From Rachycentron canadum (Eukaryota > Chordata > Actinopteri > Carangiformes > Rachycentridae), in the NCBI GenBank assembly GCA_038496675.1, contig CM076666.1:15640766-15704765 (forward strand): 64,000 nt of DNA, written 5' to 3'. A program made the translations under genes and the position numbers. Shown piece by piece: positions 24,501 through 36,690 of the stretch. The notes under the pieces are model-generated. The model was not told the origin of the DNA. It saw only the letters and a list, made by a program, of their open reading frames with translations, and did no database searches. Numbering within the stretch: the first letter of the stretch is position 1; each line of letters begins with the position of its first letter.

Positions 24501-27500
24501 ACCATAACATGAAAGAAATGTTGAATTAAGACGTGCATGTTCACCTTTCACACACATAGCTTGACTTTGGGCTTTTCACCCCCCTTACCACTGTTCGAGT
24601 AATGTCAAAACATGTGCTTAATTTAATGACATCTGGGAATGATCTGAAGAACAGAAAAAGTGCTAGAGTTCCCATTGTGACCCTTTGGCCCAGTGACTGA
24701 CAGCTGGGCTGACGAACTGGGGACAGGTGTCATTGTTCAGATACCAACTACCAACCAGGTTCTTCAAACCTTTTGCCACATGTTCATCTTTTCCATTAGC
24801 GTGATCTGTAGTTTAAAAAAGATAATTTGATTAGACTTTCTTTCTGTTATAAAGAACCAACACTTAAAAGACTCAGTCCAACATGGCACCTGGACATGCA
24901 AAAAGACAATGAATTTGAACATGCTATAAATGAGATACAACGCAAGCAAGGTTTTATGCACAAAACTGAAAACTTGAAAACAACAAAGACTGTTGTGCTT
25001 TCACTGCATGCAAAGTTAAGAACTGTAGATATTACTCATTAAACGAATTAAACATTTTTAGATTTGTCCTGTTTCTTAGTGTATCTCATATCACCTGGTT
25101 TTCCAGATCTTCTCCTATATACACTTTAAGGATTTTGATTCAAAAGATCCACAAGTTTTCACTTCACTGAATTTAATTCATATTGTTATTCTCTCATGCT
25201 TTGCAGTACAAGGCAGTAGCTTTCAGCCCAGTTCTAGGGAAGAAACACATGAGGCTTTTTACTTGGCTTCTTTCATGAAGGTCAAGGGAAAGGTCTGTAC
25301 AGTATTGTTGCACAATTGGTGGGCTTCGTAGCTAAAGGAGGCATCCTCCAGGCCAGTTGGCAGACTGTATATAGGCTCCTTTGTTCTCACTGAGAATCAT
25401 CAGGATTCCCTCGACAGTACAGAACTGCAGATACATGGAAAAAAGATGAACTGCTCACAATAATGTAATTCTGTTGGAACTTGTAAAGAAACGCAACAAA
25501 CATTGAAATATAATCAGTTGCAATGCCCCCACTCCCAGTACACAAGAAAGTTCAGCATCGCAGTAAAAAAAAGGACTCCCAAAGGGAAGGTAAAGTATGT
25601 GGAAATCCTCCTGTGAGCTGATTTATTTATATGTTTTTAACTTTTACATTTTGTGCAGCAAGCTTGCTGTATAATGTGAAGACTTTTCAATGGCAATCAA
25701 TCACTACAGACACAGCTAAACAAGCGTATGTCTGTGTCTACACATTACTGCACTGATTCTATAGAATGTGTGGAGTCCTGTGGAGAAACCGCTGGAATAT
25801 TTCCATAGTGTGTCTAACAGTACTTGCGCTTTTAAAAGGATATGATGCTGGTGTGAAAACGCACCAGTCAGAGTGGAATTGTTCTTAAAACTTTATTCTG
25901 TTATGGGACGTTTTTGTGTTCTCCTCCCTCCAGGACGATCTACATGGACTTTGAGAAAGATGTGGAGGTGAAAGGGATCCCTGCCTACCGCTTCACACCA
26001 CCCCGCTCTGTCCTGGCCAGCAGTGAGGAGAACTCAGCTAATGCGGGTTTCTGCGTCACCCCACAGGAGTGCCTGGGAACTGGCCTTCTTAAAGTCAGTC
26101 CCTGTCGGAAAGGTAAATTTCAACTGTGTGTGGGGTATTTTCTCACAGACACTTTGCACTGTCACATGACTTCCTTCGCACTGTGCAGTTCTGCCTTTTG
26201 TTTTGAACCACAACACCAGCATTTCTTCTGTGTATCCCACAGAAAGCCTCTGAGTTCACAATTTCATTTTGACATTTTTAGAAATCACACAACTTGACAC
26301 TTTACACTTTACACCCAGCACTTAAAGGATTTCAACACAATGCAGCGATTTGCCGTCAAGGCTCCACTATTGTTTTCTCTCCTGCTATCAACAGTACTGG
26401 TAATTCTCCATAAATGACCCATGTGACACAGCTCTCTAGCCCTCTCCACACCTCAGACACCATCTGACCATGACTGGCCAGTATCTGAAGGGGCGTTAAG
26501 CCATGTCACCTGATTCTGGCCTTGAATATGACCAGGCATTATCTTAGTGTTCACTTTCCAATTCCCCCTCATGTCTCATTCTCTGTGAAAAAAACAATAC
26601 CAGTGGCCTTTTAATACATTTCTGAAAACCATTATTTTGTATTTATTTCAGAAGCAACATGTGAAAACTTGCAACTTTGACAACTTAGAGACTTTTCCAG
26701 CTCGAACAATGTCTCATTTTGTTGTGTGAAAGCTCAATTTGTAAAGGGCACACTGCTTATTGCAGAACAATATGAAAAATGCTGACAAAGTTTGAAACAG
26801 ACAGGATGGATCCATTTTTGCAAGATGATTTTTAATAGTGCACTCAAGAACCAAGGCTAAAACATTGGTAAGCTTATATTAAAGAAATCAAAGCACACTG
26901 AGATACAAATGTAACATTTGGTAGCCAGAGAAATTAAGTGGATTTCAAGAGGAGTGTGCAGAGGGTTAAGCTTAGGATCCGGCGTTAAGGAATGAACACA
27001 ATGATTAATGGTGCCTATAACTATAGCAATACAAATATGTATGTGTGTGTTTGAGCTACATTGACCTTGTGGGTTGTTGCTGGGAAAAGCCTCTCAGGTG
27101 ACCTTGGGTGTCCAATGTTTTTGTGGGAACGTCTGTTGCCAAACACAAGAGCAGGAAAACTGTTACCTTTGTCCCACTTCATCAGCCCATCTGAATGTGC
27201 CACCATCTGACTTTGTTGTTTCTGCTGAGACACATGTACTCCCCACAGAGCTCAATACCACTTCACTTTTGTGTTTTTGTTTAACCACAGACGTAGTATA
27301 GGTGGAACCTGTCTCCTGTTCCTTATCTCAATATAGGAGTGCAATGTCTCATGTTAACAATATAAGGTAGGAAACTTTGCCAGAGTAATCTGACTCTAAA
27401 TCTGTATAACAGATGCAGTCATTAAGTAGTTCTACAAGTGAGGATGTGGTCCTTTTATGTCATCATGTTATTATTATGTTATTGTTTGTTCTCTTTAGAA

Positions 27501-30284
27501 GAATGACCCCAAGTAACATGAACTTTACTCTACAACAGAGGTCAGATTGCAGGTCATCAATTGTCACTGACTGACTTGACTTGATCATGACTCCTTTACT
27601 TGACTGCTTTATGTACTGATAATATCATATGTCAGACAGCAGGATATGTGAGATTTGCTGAAAATGTTGGACTCAACCTTTGTATAAGGAATGATCGAGC
27701 TATGTTGTACCATCGTGTTAATGTAAATACACTATCATGACCCAGAAACCCACATTGTATTAACTTAATACTTGTTCTTCCAGGTATCCTCTACAGAGCA
27801 GTTGTAATCTGACTTAAGAGGTCCTTGCTGCACATATTAGTATATTAATTAGGAAAAACTGATATTCTTGAAAATAAAATCAACACTAATTAGTGTGTGA
27901 ACTAGCCTAATGAATGAATAATTGCTTGCAATGGAGACATTTCACAGCTCCAGTCCCTCTTGTCATAATAATGTTTCACTTCTCATTAAACCCTAATGGG
28001 ACAACATTTGACAGTTGACATTTACCTCACTTAATAAAGCAGAAAAAGGAGTACTCTTGCTGTGACTCATTTTACTGACAGTGGAGATATATGGACATCT
28101 TATGATTAATTATTTCCTCAGATTAATGGAATCACTTTAAATATTGTTTCTCCTCTCTATCTCCCCACACAGGTGCCCCAGTAGTCGCCTCCTTTCCTCA
28201 TTTCTACCTGGCAGATAATAAATACCCGGAAGCCATTGAAGGAATGTCGCCTCTCAGAGAGCATCACCAGACATTCCTTGACCTGAACCCGGTAAGCTGC
28301 CAGGCCACTGTTTATCAGCCTTATATGCACATATATGCATTTTTGTTGTGCAGCTATGGTTAGTCACATCAGCACTGTGATTCATATTTGTTGCTGTCCC
28401 TCACATTCACATAGAAGCAAAGCATTTCATCGAGCTGTGCAAGTACCATTCAGATGTACTGCTGCGCCACCTAGTGGCATATCAGTACTAGTACAGAAGT
28501 GTATTACATGCAATTGTTTCATCAATCAATAGCCTCACTTTTACAGACACAGAAATAGGTACATTTACACCAATACTGTCTTGTTTTTTTTTACTATGAT
28601 TGCATAGGTTGAATATAAATACACCTCATTGCCATTTTATTTATTTATTTTTTCTGTAATTTTCTCAGTTGTTGTGATTTGGTTTATTTTGCTTTGGTGG
28701 ACACAACAGGTCAGCATAATCATATCCAAAAAAATCCATACTAACTCTATGTTAAACAAGTATATTGTTATACATTACACACATGAATACTAATCATCTC
28801 ATAATAAACTTTTAATTTCATACTTAAACAGCTAGATTTACCTCTCAGTACATTTACACTTTAGCCCACATGCAGGACTTTGACTTGTAATAGATCTTTA
28901 CACAATATTTTTACTGAAATAAAGGATCTGAATACTTCCAGCACTGGTACTAGATTTCATTTTGTTGTCTGTCTAGTGATGCAGTTCTTTATTTAACATT
29001 TTTAACACTATATTTTATTTTTTGCTCACAGACCACTGGAGTGATTGTACGAGCAAGCAAGAGAGCGCAGGTTAACATCTTGTTTAGCAAAATTTCTGGA
29101 TTCCCGTGAGTGTCTGCATCCAAACACAAGCCAAGCACTGTTATGCTAAATCCTGATGTATGTGTGTGAACTGTAGAGTATATGACTGCCTCACACTCTT
29201 TTCACTGTTTTCATGACAGAAATACGAAGGTCTTCAACAAGACGGTCTTTCCTGTTATGTTCCTCAGTGAGGTGAGAAATAGTTTAGACACACACTATAA
29301 CTGCATTTATTTATTTACTTACTTGTTCATTTATTTATTTGGATCCCCATTGGCCACTACCTATGTAGCAACTACAACTTCCTGGGATCCACACAATCAC
29401 ATAATTAGAATTAAATTGCAAGCACTAGACGACAATGAGTACTCTCTCTACATATAAACAGACAGTAAAACATCTGATATAGCAAAAATGAATAAAATAA
29501 GGTTATTAAAAATGAAATGTATATTCAAGATGCTATAAATTTTCTTTTCATAATATACCTTTCAAATTGTATTTTATTGAACAGAGTGTGGTGATTGATG
29601 ATGCATCTGCAGCGAGAGTTCAGAAGCTGCTGATGATTGTCTCACTAGTGTCCAGCTTCCCACTCATCATTGTGGGACTCGGTGTCATCATGCTCATAGT
29701 CTTCATCATCCTTGTTGTGCGGGCCCGCAGACAAAAGGTAACAATACCGCTTCTTGCCTCATTTTGCTTTAAACAACTTACAATTTTGCTTGCTTTGTTC
29801 TAATATGTAATTGGTGTTCATTTTTGGATAATTCATGCAGTTGCTTAACCACGCACTAATGGCACTGTGCATGTGTATCTGTCACTGTGTGTCTCTGTGC
29901 AGAATGAAGTTAAACGCATTGTGTTTACCAAGCCTGTCTATGCTGTAAGTTTTTTATGCTTATTGATGGTATTTCTCCTTAATTCTTACTTTACGTATTA
30001 CATATTGTCTATATGTATCTTTAATCCCACTTAACCCTTTATGAAATAATTCTGGTGATGTACAGTGAATTCATTTTGTTGGATTTTAACACATTAACAT
30101 GAGCAAGATAAGATACAACTCCTCAATCTTTCTAAAACAGTTTTTCTTTTTAATCCTCAACCTCTCGCCACAGACCTCTGCTGAAGAGGACACCTCTTAC
30201 TCTCCAGTCAATGACAAGGAAAAGGATGATCCCCAAAATGGAACCTATATTGGTTTGACACCCAAAGCCGACCCACAAGCTTGA
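15598..30284 (+). CDS. scarb2: Scavenger receptor class B member 2-like (LIMP-2 family)
   Basis: Exons: 15598-15720, 21053-21210, 21783-21930, 22103-22291, 22417-22508, 23064-23183, 25934-26112, 28173-28291, 29032-29105, 29220-29271, 29585-29737, 29903-29944 and 30174-30284. They give 519 aa in one frame with consistent phases. CD36-family layout: N-terminal membrane segment (about 9-31), a large lumenal/ectodomain, a second membrane segment (about 434-464) and a cytosolic tail. SCARB2-type motifs include GPYTYR, SVGDP, VDELLWGY, MINGSDG and GFC...EC...C for the disulfides. There are several N-x-S/T glycosylation sites. LIMP-2 is a lysosomal membrane receptor that carries glucocerebrosidase and transports lipids. 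The tail here is about 55 residues and lacks the ERAPLI-type di-leucine signal. Exon 4 uses a GC donor. nup54 follows downstream, as in mammals. Fish have several scarb2 paralogues and I cannot say which one this is. Confidence 0.88.
15721..15745 (+). repeat. Poly(A) run at the exon 1 splice donor
   Basis: The donor of the first scarb2-like exon reads AAG|gta and runs directly into about 23 adenines. The run lies in intron 1. Confidence 0.9.
15746..21052. other. scarb2-like intron 1 (5.3 kb)
   Basis: The largest intron of the gene. Apart from the repeat at 16310-16550 I see no exon with a consistent frame and no RNA gene. First introns often hold enhancers, but no specific element could be supported. 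Confidence 0.6.
16310..16550 (-). repeat. Interspersed repeat relic in scarb2 intron 1
   Basis: The reverse complement contains a CAAGCAAATGTCC block, an AAACTTCTAGAA-like block, GAGGATTTGC and ATATCTTTGGGTTTTGGACT. These match an abundant teleost element that ends in repeated ATCGATTA words (remembered consensus). Related fragments lie at 47150-47345 and 62229-62520. It has no coding capacity. Confidence 0.5.
28825..28946 (-). mobile_element. hAT-like repeat fragment in scarb2 intron 8
   Basis: The reverse complement starts cagtgctggaagtattcaga, then tcctttatttcagtaaaa and later caaagtcctgcatg. This is the 5-prime part of the same percomorph non-autonomous element as at 8408 and 57444. The other end is missing. 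Confidence 0.6.
29290..29460 (+). repeat. LINE-3-prime-tail-like repeat in scarb2 intron 10
   Basis: (TTTA)n is followed by tttggatccccattggc and then acttcctgggatccacaca. This pattern (ggatccccattagc...cttcctggggtccacac) recurs widely in fish genomes as an interspersed repeat tail. The family name is not certain. Confidence 0.45.
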
Positions 30285-32470
30285 GAAGGAGCCGGTGGGT
30301 GGTTAGGAAGAGGCTTTGTACATCAGCAACCTTCAGAATTACAAATGGAGATTTTGATTTTTTTGGAGAGAGAGACAGAGAAAAAAATCCAATGTGAAAA
30401 ATTGTGAATATCCTTTAGAATTGTAAATCTGTCTGTTTTCGATGTATTACTCTTAGGGGGGAGGGGGTTGATGGTAAGAGGATGGGGACATGTTTTTAGT
30501 ATGAAACATACTGTGTTGTGTGTACTTAGTTTTACTCATAGAGACGTAGACTTACATAAAGTTCTGTGTGTGTGTATATGTGTGTGAAGGGCTACTTCTT
30601 GCTGTTTGACTCAAGTAAAAACTATTGACAACAAGCAGCAGGTCTGATGGAGAGCACAAGCTGTGGCAGTCGTAAATGAACAAAACACACCCGTCCAACC
30701 TGAGGTGTGGGATGTGGCCATGCCTCATTCTCTTTTTGCCTACATTAGATTCATGTCTTGCTTTTATTTTTGATTTTAGTGACTGACTATTATATAACAG
30801 GGCATAGGGGATGATTTGGGACCAGGGTAATGAAATCCATAAAATTCTTTTTTTTTTTTTTTTTTTGGATGTCATACCTCACTCTCAGGGGGCCTCGGCT
30901 GAGATATAATCAAAGCAAGAAAAAGGAGCAAAATAAACAGAACAGCATTTAAATCAGTTCAATCAATTATATTTCATTTAAATTTCTTCCTAAGCTGTCG
31001 CAAAAAACTTTGATGACTCACTTTGTTTTATATTGATATAATATGTTTAGAGGGAAGGATATCGGTGCACATTATTGTCATATGAGAATGAATATCAGAT
31101 AAAAACGCTGTATATTTTGGATTTTAAAATTTTTGTAAAATAAGTCCTTCTCTTTTTTTTTGTAAATTTTAATGTAGAAATGTTTGAATGAAGAACATTG
31201 TGTCATAATAAGCAACACTTATCAACCATCTAAAGCCCTGAATGTGACTGGATGTTATGGTTGAAGCAGTGATTTAATTTATGTGTTGACTGGATTTTTG
31301 CCCTGTGTAATTGCTTATACTAACCAACATCACCATATAATGTAATACAGCTTATTGTTATTTCAAGGAGTGCTTTTATGATGCTATTGTTGATTGCCTT
31401 ACTAGCATATTTGGTGCTGAATATGACATCCAGAAATGTTTATGAAAGACTTTTCAGGTGTCCAGCCATTTGTAACTCATACGTTGAAGATTAAGAAATG
31501 CTGTAGTTGTGCCTTTAAAACAATCATTCTTACTGGATTTCTTTCTTTCTTCTTTTTTTTTCTTTTCTTTTTTTTTTTTTGCATTTGTAGTTTTCACATA
31601 TTTTATGAAAAGAACACCATGTCACAAAAACAAATCTACATTCAAATGCAAATTGTTTTCTTCTAGCTACCAAATAAAAATGGGGCATGGAGTTCTTTTC
31701 ACTGCTTTTTTTTTTTTTTTTTGGTTTGGTTTGGTTTTTATAGCCAGCAGAGTCAAGCTGTACTTTGAATGGCAGATTGTCATTGCAGAGATACAGCTTT
31801 ATCACTCAAGACTGGTAAAAATGTTAGATTTCAGGTGCCATTTAATGCTGTAGAATTACTGAATTTGAGCTGTGCTGAGCCTTGCTGTTATTGCTGCTCT
31901 TGTTCTTAGTTGTATTGTTAAGGATGAATAAGTTACTACACACTACTTCACACTACTCAATTACATGCACAGCACTGACCTTATCAGACAATAGTGGAGA
32001 AGCAGTAACATGTTCCACTGACTTTTTTTTTTGTTGCGTAGTTTGACGTTATTGTTTGTGTTTGTGATTTAAACTTTAATTCAATTTTGTTCAATAATAA
32101 AACTGAATCAGAATAGCTCAGATTTTTGGAGAGAGCATGAAGTAGTGTTACAAATTTGTGTTACAATGCTGAATTGTAGAATGGATGGATCAATATTTTT
32201 TTTGATGCAAGAAACACAGTATTATACAATATGAATGTAGTGGCTAAAGAGGATAAATACTTTAGTTACACTGATAATACCAAAACACAGAAAGCACAAC
32301 ATGGATTGTACACAGGGCTGTTTTGTGCCATACTTAAATTACAGTTTTTACTTAGAAATACTAGAAATTATTGTAAACTTTATCTGCATCTAATCACCAG
32401 CTTGTTTTGAAATGTTGACTGTTAATACTATTTTTTATTGTGTACACAAAAATAAAAGTAGTTTCAGTAA
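30285..32470 (+). other. scarb2-like 3-prime UTR and polyadenylation region
   Basis: AATAAA signals at 32096-32101 and 32451-32456 could end the transcript, giving a UTR of about 1.8 or 2.2 kb. The region is AT-rich with homopolymer tracts (T-runs at about 30847-30866, 31570-31580 and 31708-31722). Which signal is used cannot be seen from sequence. Confidence 0.5.
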
Positions 32471-32929
32471 ATGTGTCGGTTCATCATTTACCTTCTCATT
32501 TTAAGGACATAGATGATAGAAATCCATAAGATTTCATGCAAAATTTGAGGAAAAAAAGAGCAAAAATGATATAATTTAAGCCATTTTCTTAAATTGCATC
32601 ACCTCACCTGACTGGACAAGGCTGTTTGCACGGCTTTTTTCACCTTTCTGGCTTCAAGCCCCTCGGTCCCCGTGTACATAAGGATGTGGATAAAAACTGG
32701 ATAAAGAAAAAAAAAAAAAACAGCATGGTATTACATTATCGGTCATCCTCTGCTGCTGCAGGTGCCTGGTTCTGGATTCTGAAAAAAAAACAAACAAACT
32801 GGCAGACAAGTATTTATGCCATGATTTTGTTCAAACACAACTTATTATTTTGTTTCTTTGTAAGCACATTATCTGTGTGTATCGAGTTTGATCAGGTCAA
32901 TGGTCTGATCCCCGCAGTACCTGCTGTCG

Positions 32930-33029
32930 TCCCCTGTCCTGACGCCAGGTGGCGGTAATGCGCGGGTGCTGGGTGATAACTGCGTCACCTCATGACGAAG
33001 AAGAAGCAGAGCTTCTGGTGACAGTCAAC
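32930..33029 (+). promoter_or_regulatory. nup54 promoter / 5-prime UTR
   Basis: A short GC-richer block with CpGs (ggcggtaatgcgcgggtgct, tgcgtcacctcatgacg) precedes the nup54 start codon at 33030. The context gtcaacATGg suits initiation. There is no TATA box, as expected for a housekeeping gene. A cAMP/AP-1-like tgcgtcacctcatgacg lies about 45 bp upstream of the start. Confidence 0.45.
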
Positions 33030-36000
33030 ATGGCGTTCAGTTTTGGCGGCGCCGCGGGCAACACAGCGGCAAGTACGGGCGTTTTTCTTGTTCAGTTTGA
33101 ATATATTTCAAAGAAGCTGTAAATACGTCTCACACTTTGCGTTAAGACGGTGTTATTGGTGTGGATACATTAACGATCAATGTAAATAGTCAGCTAATAG
33201 CTCACAGGAAGCTGCCGCACCACGAAAGCGTGACATCCACCGGCTCATGTTAACCTCAATGAAAAACATTCGCAGTAAAGTAAATGCATGTTATAAACCT
33301 ATTAGCCAGAAATTTTGTAAGTCAGTTTTTAAAAAAAAAAACTAGGCCAGATAACCTTCATTATGATAACTGTGCTGTTGTGCCTCTATAACTAGCTGTT
33401 CAGGCTCATTAACGGCCGTCGCGAGCTGGTGTTTATCAGTGTGAGCTAACGTTCGCCCTTTTGTTTAAAACCCGTCGTAGCTGAACCCGTTTTAACACCC
33501 ACAGCCTCCCCCTCTCTCTGTTTTCTTGTCAAGGTGCCCCTGGGTTTTCATTCGGTTCATTTGGTGCCAAGACCACAGCATCTACAGCTTTTGGCTTTGG
33601 CGCTGCACCCACCACCACCACCGCCTCATCCGGATTCGGCAGTAAGTCCGGGGGCCCTTGCTGACAGGCCCCCGCCCCCCCCCACTCATGACCCGCTGAG
33701 CTCGTCTCTGCTGCTGATCGGTGGTTACTGGACAGATGCGCCACCTTTATTTTTGTCTTATCTCTTGTTTAGCCTGTTTAGACTGTCTCCTATCAACCAT
33801 TTTCATAGGGTAGGGTCATTAATGTGTCCTTAAACAGTACTATAGGAAAACACTGACATTGGTTTTGCCTGGTGCAATCATTCCTCCTGGTCATCAGTTC
33901 ATGTGTGATTCATTCAGAAAATCATTCAAGGTAATATGAGGCTTCATCTGTCTGCGGTAACCATTAAATCAAACACAATTGGGGTTTCATTTTCTTATTA
34001 ACTTGGGATACATTTTCAAAACTTTTTTGTATAGAATGAGGACCTTTTTTTTCACCCCATCATTTACATTGAAAGAACATTACAAAGAGACTTCTTACCA
34101 GCTAGTATGGACTAGAGGAAATGATTTCAACATGTATAAACCTGCCTCAGCGATCCATATGGTCACCTGGCGATTGTTGTGAACTCCTCTTTTAAGCTGG
34201 GCCTATGCTTTAGCTGTAATGGGTTTCTTCTTATCATATCCTTTAAGTGTTTAAGTCCTTTCTCTTGTAAAAACTAAAACATACTGATAAGAGAAGCCAC
34301 GCACAAGTGACATTTATGCTTTATAGATGTTTTCAATCTGTATGTTTTGTTTTTAGTGAGAGAAGGGTTCAAGGATGACTAAACCAGTCTTAACTGGTTG
34401 ATTATGGAGAATGTACTTGCCCACCTCAGCAACACTGAGCCGCTTCCCTAAGCTTTTTTTATAACAAGCATCCAGGGGTGTCGCTCACATAGTGCCTGAA
34501 ACGGTTCCTAATATGTCTAACATCTTGTTTCAAAGTGTGTTTCCTCTCCTATCAGTGTTTTCCTTAGCCCTACCCCCCGTGGCTTATGCTGAGGCTTTTG
34601 CAGAGTTAGTTAGTTGATTTAGTTGAGGTTAGGTTGTGTTAGCAGATGACTACTGGTTAGTAGTTCAGGTTTACATCAAGGTAAACAAAGACAAATCAGT
34701 GGGGAAAGAGACAGTGGCATGTTTACTTTTAGTTGACAAGATGCTTGAGCCCATTAATGTGTTGAGAGAGAAGTATGGTAGTATAATATAGTATATATAA
34801 TATACTGTATTGTAATCGATAATTAGATAACCCTGTTTTGTTTTATTCACCAATGCAAAGTCAGTGCTACATTTTATTTATGGTGACTTGTCCTTGTATA
34901 CAAGTCTAATTGTGTTCCAGTTTAACTGATGGTCTACTTTGTGTCTGCTTTTTCTCTGTAGCTCTTACAGCCCCTGGTTTTGGGGCAGCCACCACCACTG
35001 CTGCTGCACCAGCCACAGGATTTGGTTTTGGCTCCACCAACACTGGTATGATACACACATTTTTATGAAGCACATTGTCTTTGTATTGTTTTTAAGCCAT
35101 GTATTTAATTTATTTATTTATTTAACAATTAATTAGCCCAGCCTGAATTCCTGTCATTTAATTCCTCCGTGTCATTCTCTCCTTCTTGCTGCCTGCCTTC
35201 ACTGGCTGCAGGATTTGGGGGGCTGGGAGCTGGAAACACCATGGCTGGTGGGTTTAGTTTTGGGGGGTTTGGTTTAAATACCAACCCAGCAGCAGTCAGC
35301 TTTAATGTGGGGTGCTTTGGTACAGCAACCACCACTGGCACTGTTTTCAATTTTGGTAATAGCCTGGCTAGCACAGGTAGATGACCTTTGTGATTGATTA
35401 CTCAGTACAGTCTGTGTCTGTAAACACACATTTTCATCCACTTTCACATCTATGTGGTGCAATGCTTTTTCATCTCACCCAGTGATTTATCTTATAAAAC
35501 GTGATTCAATGTTGTTTCCATTTGCATGAGAAGACAAAATGTTTAATTATGCACCCATTTCATTTGATTGATCAAAAGTCAGTACATTTTCACCTTACAT
35601 GTAAGATTAAAGAACAATTGTAGATGAAAAGAAAATTCTATTTTCTTTACTATTACCCTTAGTGGTGATTTTTCCGCCCTACTATATTTCAAATTGTCAG
35701 CAATTTCATTCTTTCATTTTCACCTCTTTATGTATCACATCTTCTGTCTCATCATTTGCTGTGTTTTTCAGGTGCGTTTGGTGGCTTTGGGACGACTACA
35801 ACAACTGCTGCTGCACCAGGGTCCACATTTAGCTTTGCTACTCCCTCCAACACCACAGGTCAGAAGTAAAAAAAAAAAAAAAATTGCAAAACGCTTATTT
35901 AAAAAAATAGGCCATCCAGAACTTTGTCCAACTGAGACAATGATTTTAGATATTTTCCCACTGTGATGCTCTTCTATTTTAGGAGGCTTGTTTGGTAACA

Positions 36001-36650
36001 CGCAGAACAAAGGGTTCGGGTTCTCCACTGGGCTCGGCACTGGGACCGCTACTGGGACAACAGGATTTGGGACTGGGTTAGGAACAACTGGCCTGGGTGG
36101 GTTTGGAGGCTTTAATATCCAGTCAACTCAACAGCAGCATGGTAAGAGTCCAAATAACAGTTTTGTAATTTCTGTGTGAAGATTAGAAAATAATGGCTGA
36201 ACATGGCAGCTTTTACAGAACATATTTATCAAAGGACCATCATAAAATGCACAAATGGTGCAATTATTGTGGTGTTGATGAGCCTGTCCTGGATGATGGT
36301 GCCAGAAAAATCGGTTTAAAACACAGGAATGTTTAACTTTTTTTATTTTATACCATTTTTTTGTTTCAAAATCAAGCAGAAGTCCATTACTATTAAATTT
36401 AAGTGTTAGCTGCATTTTTGCACCGATTCAGAAGTACAACAGGCTCGCCCACAATCCTCCACAACTTTACCAACTGTGCTATACACCTTTCCTCAGCAGA
36501 GGGCAATAACAAGCTGAAAGCTTAGCCAACATCATCAATCCAACAGAGGCTGAAATATAAAACTTGAATTGTAGAGACAATAAAGTTGGGTAAATGTTTG
36601 GTGAAATAACTATTATTTAAGGATGAGATGGATGGATGGATGGATGGATG

Positions 36651-36690
<40 letters not shown>

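Noticed and set aside
31509..31853. 114-codon Phe/Lys-rich open frames
   Set aside because: Homopolymer T/A runs within the scarb2 3-prime UTR.
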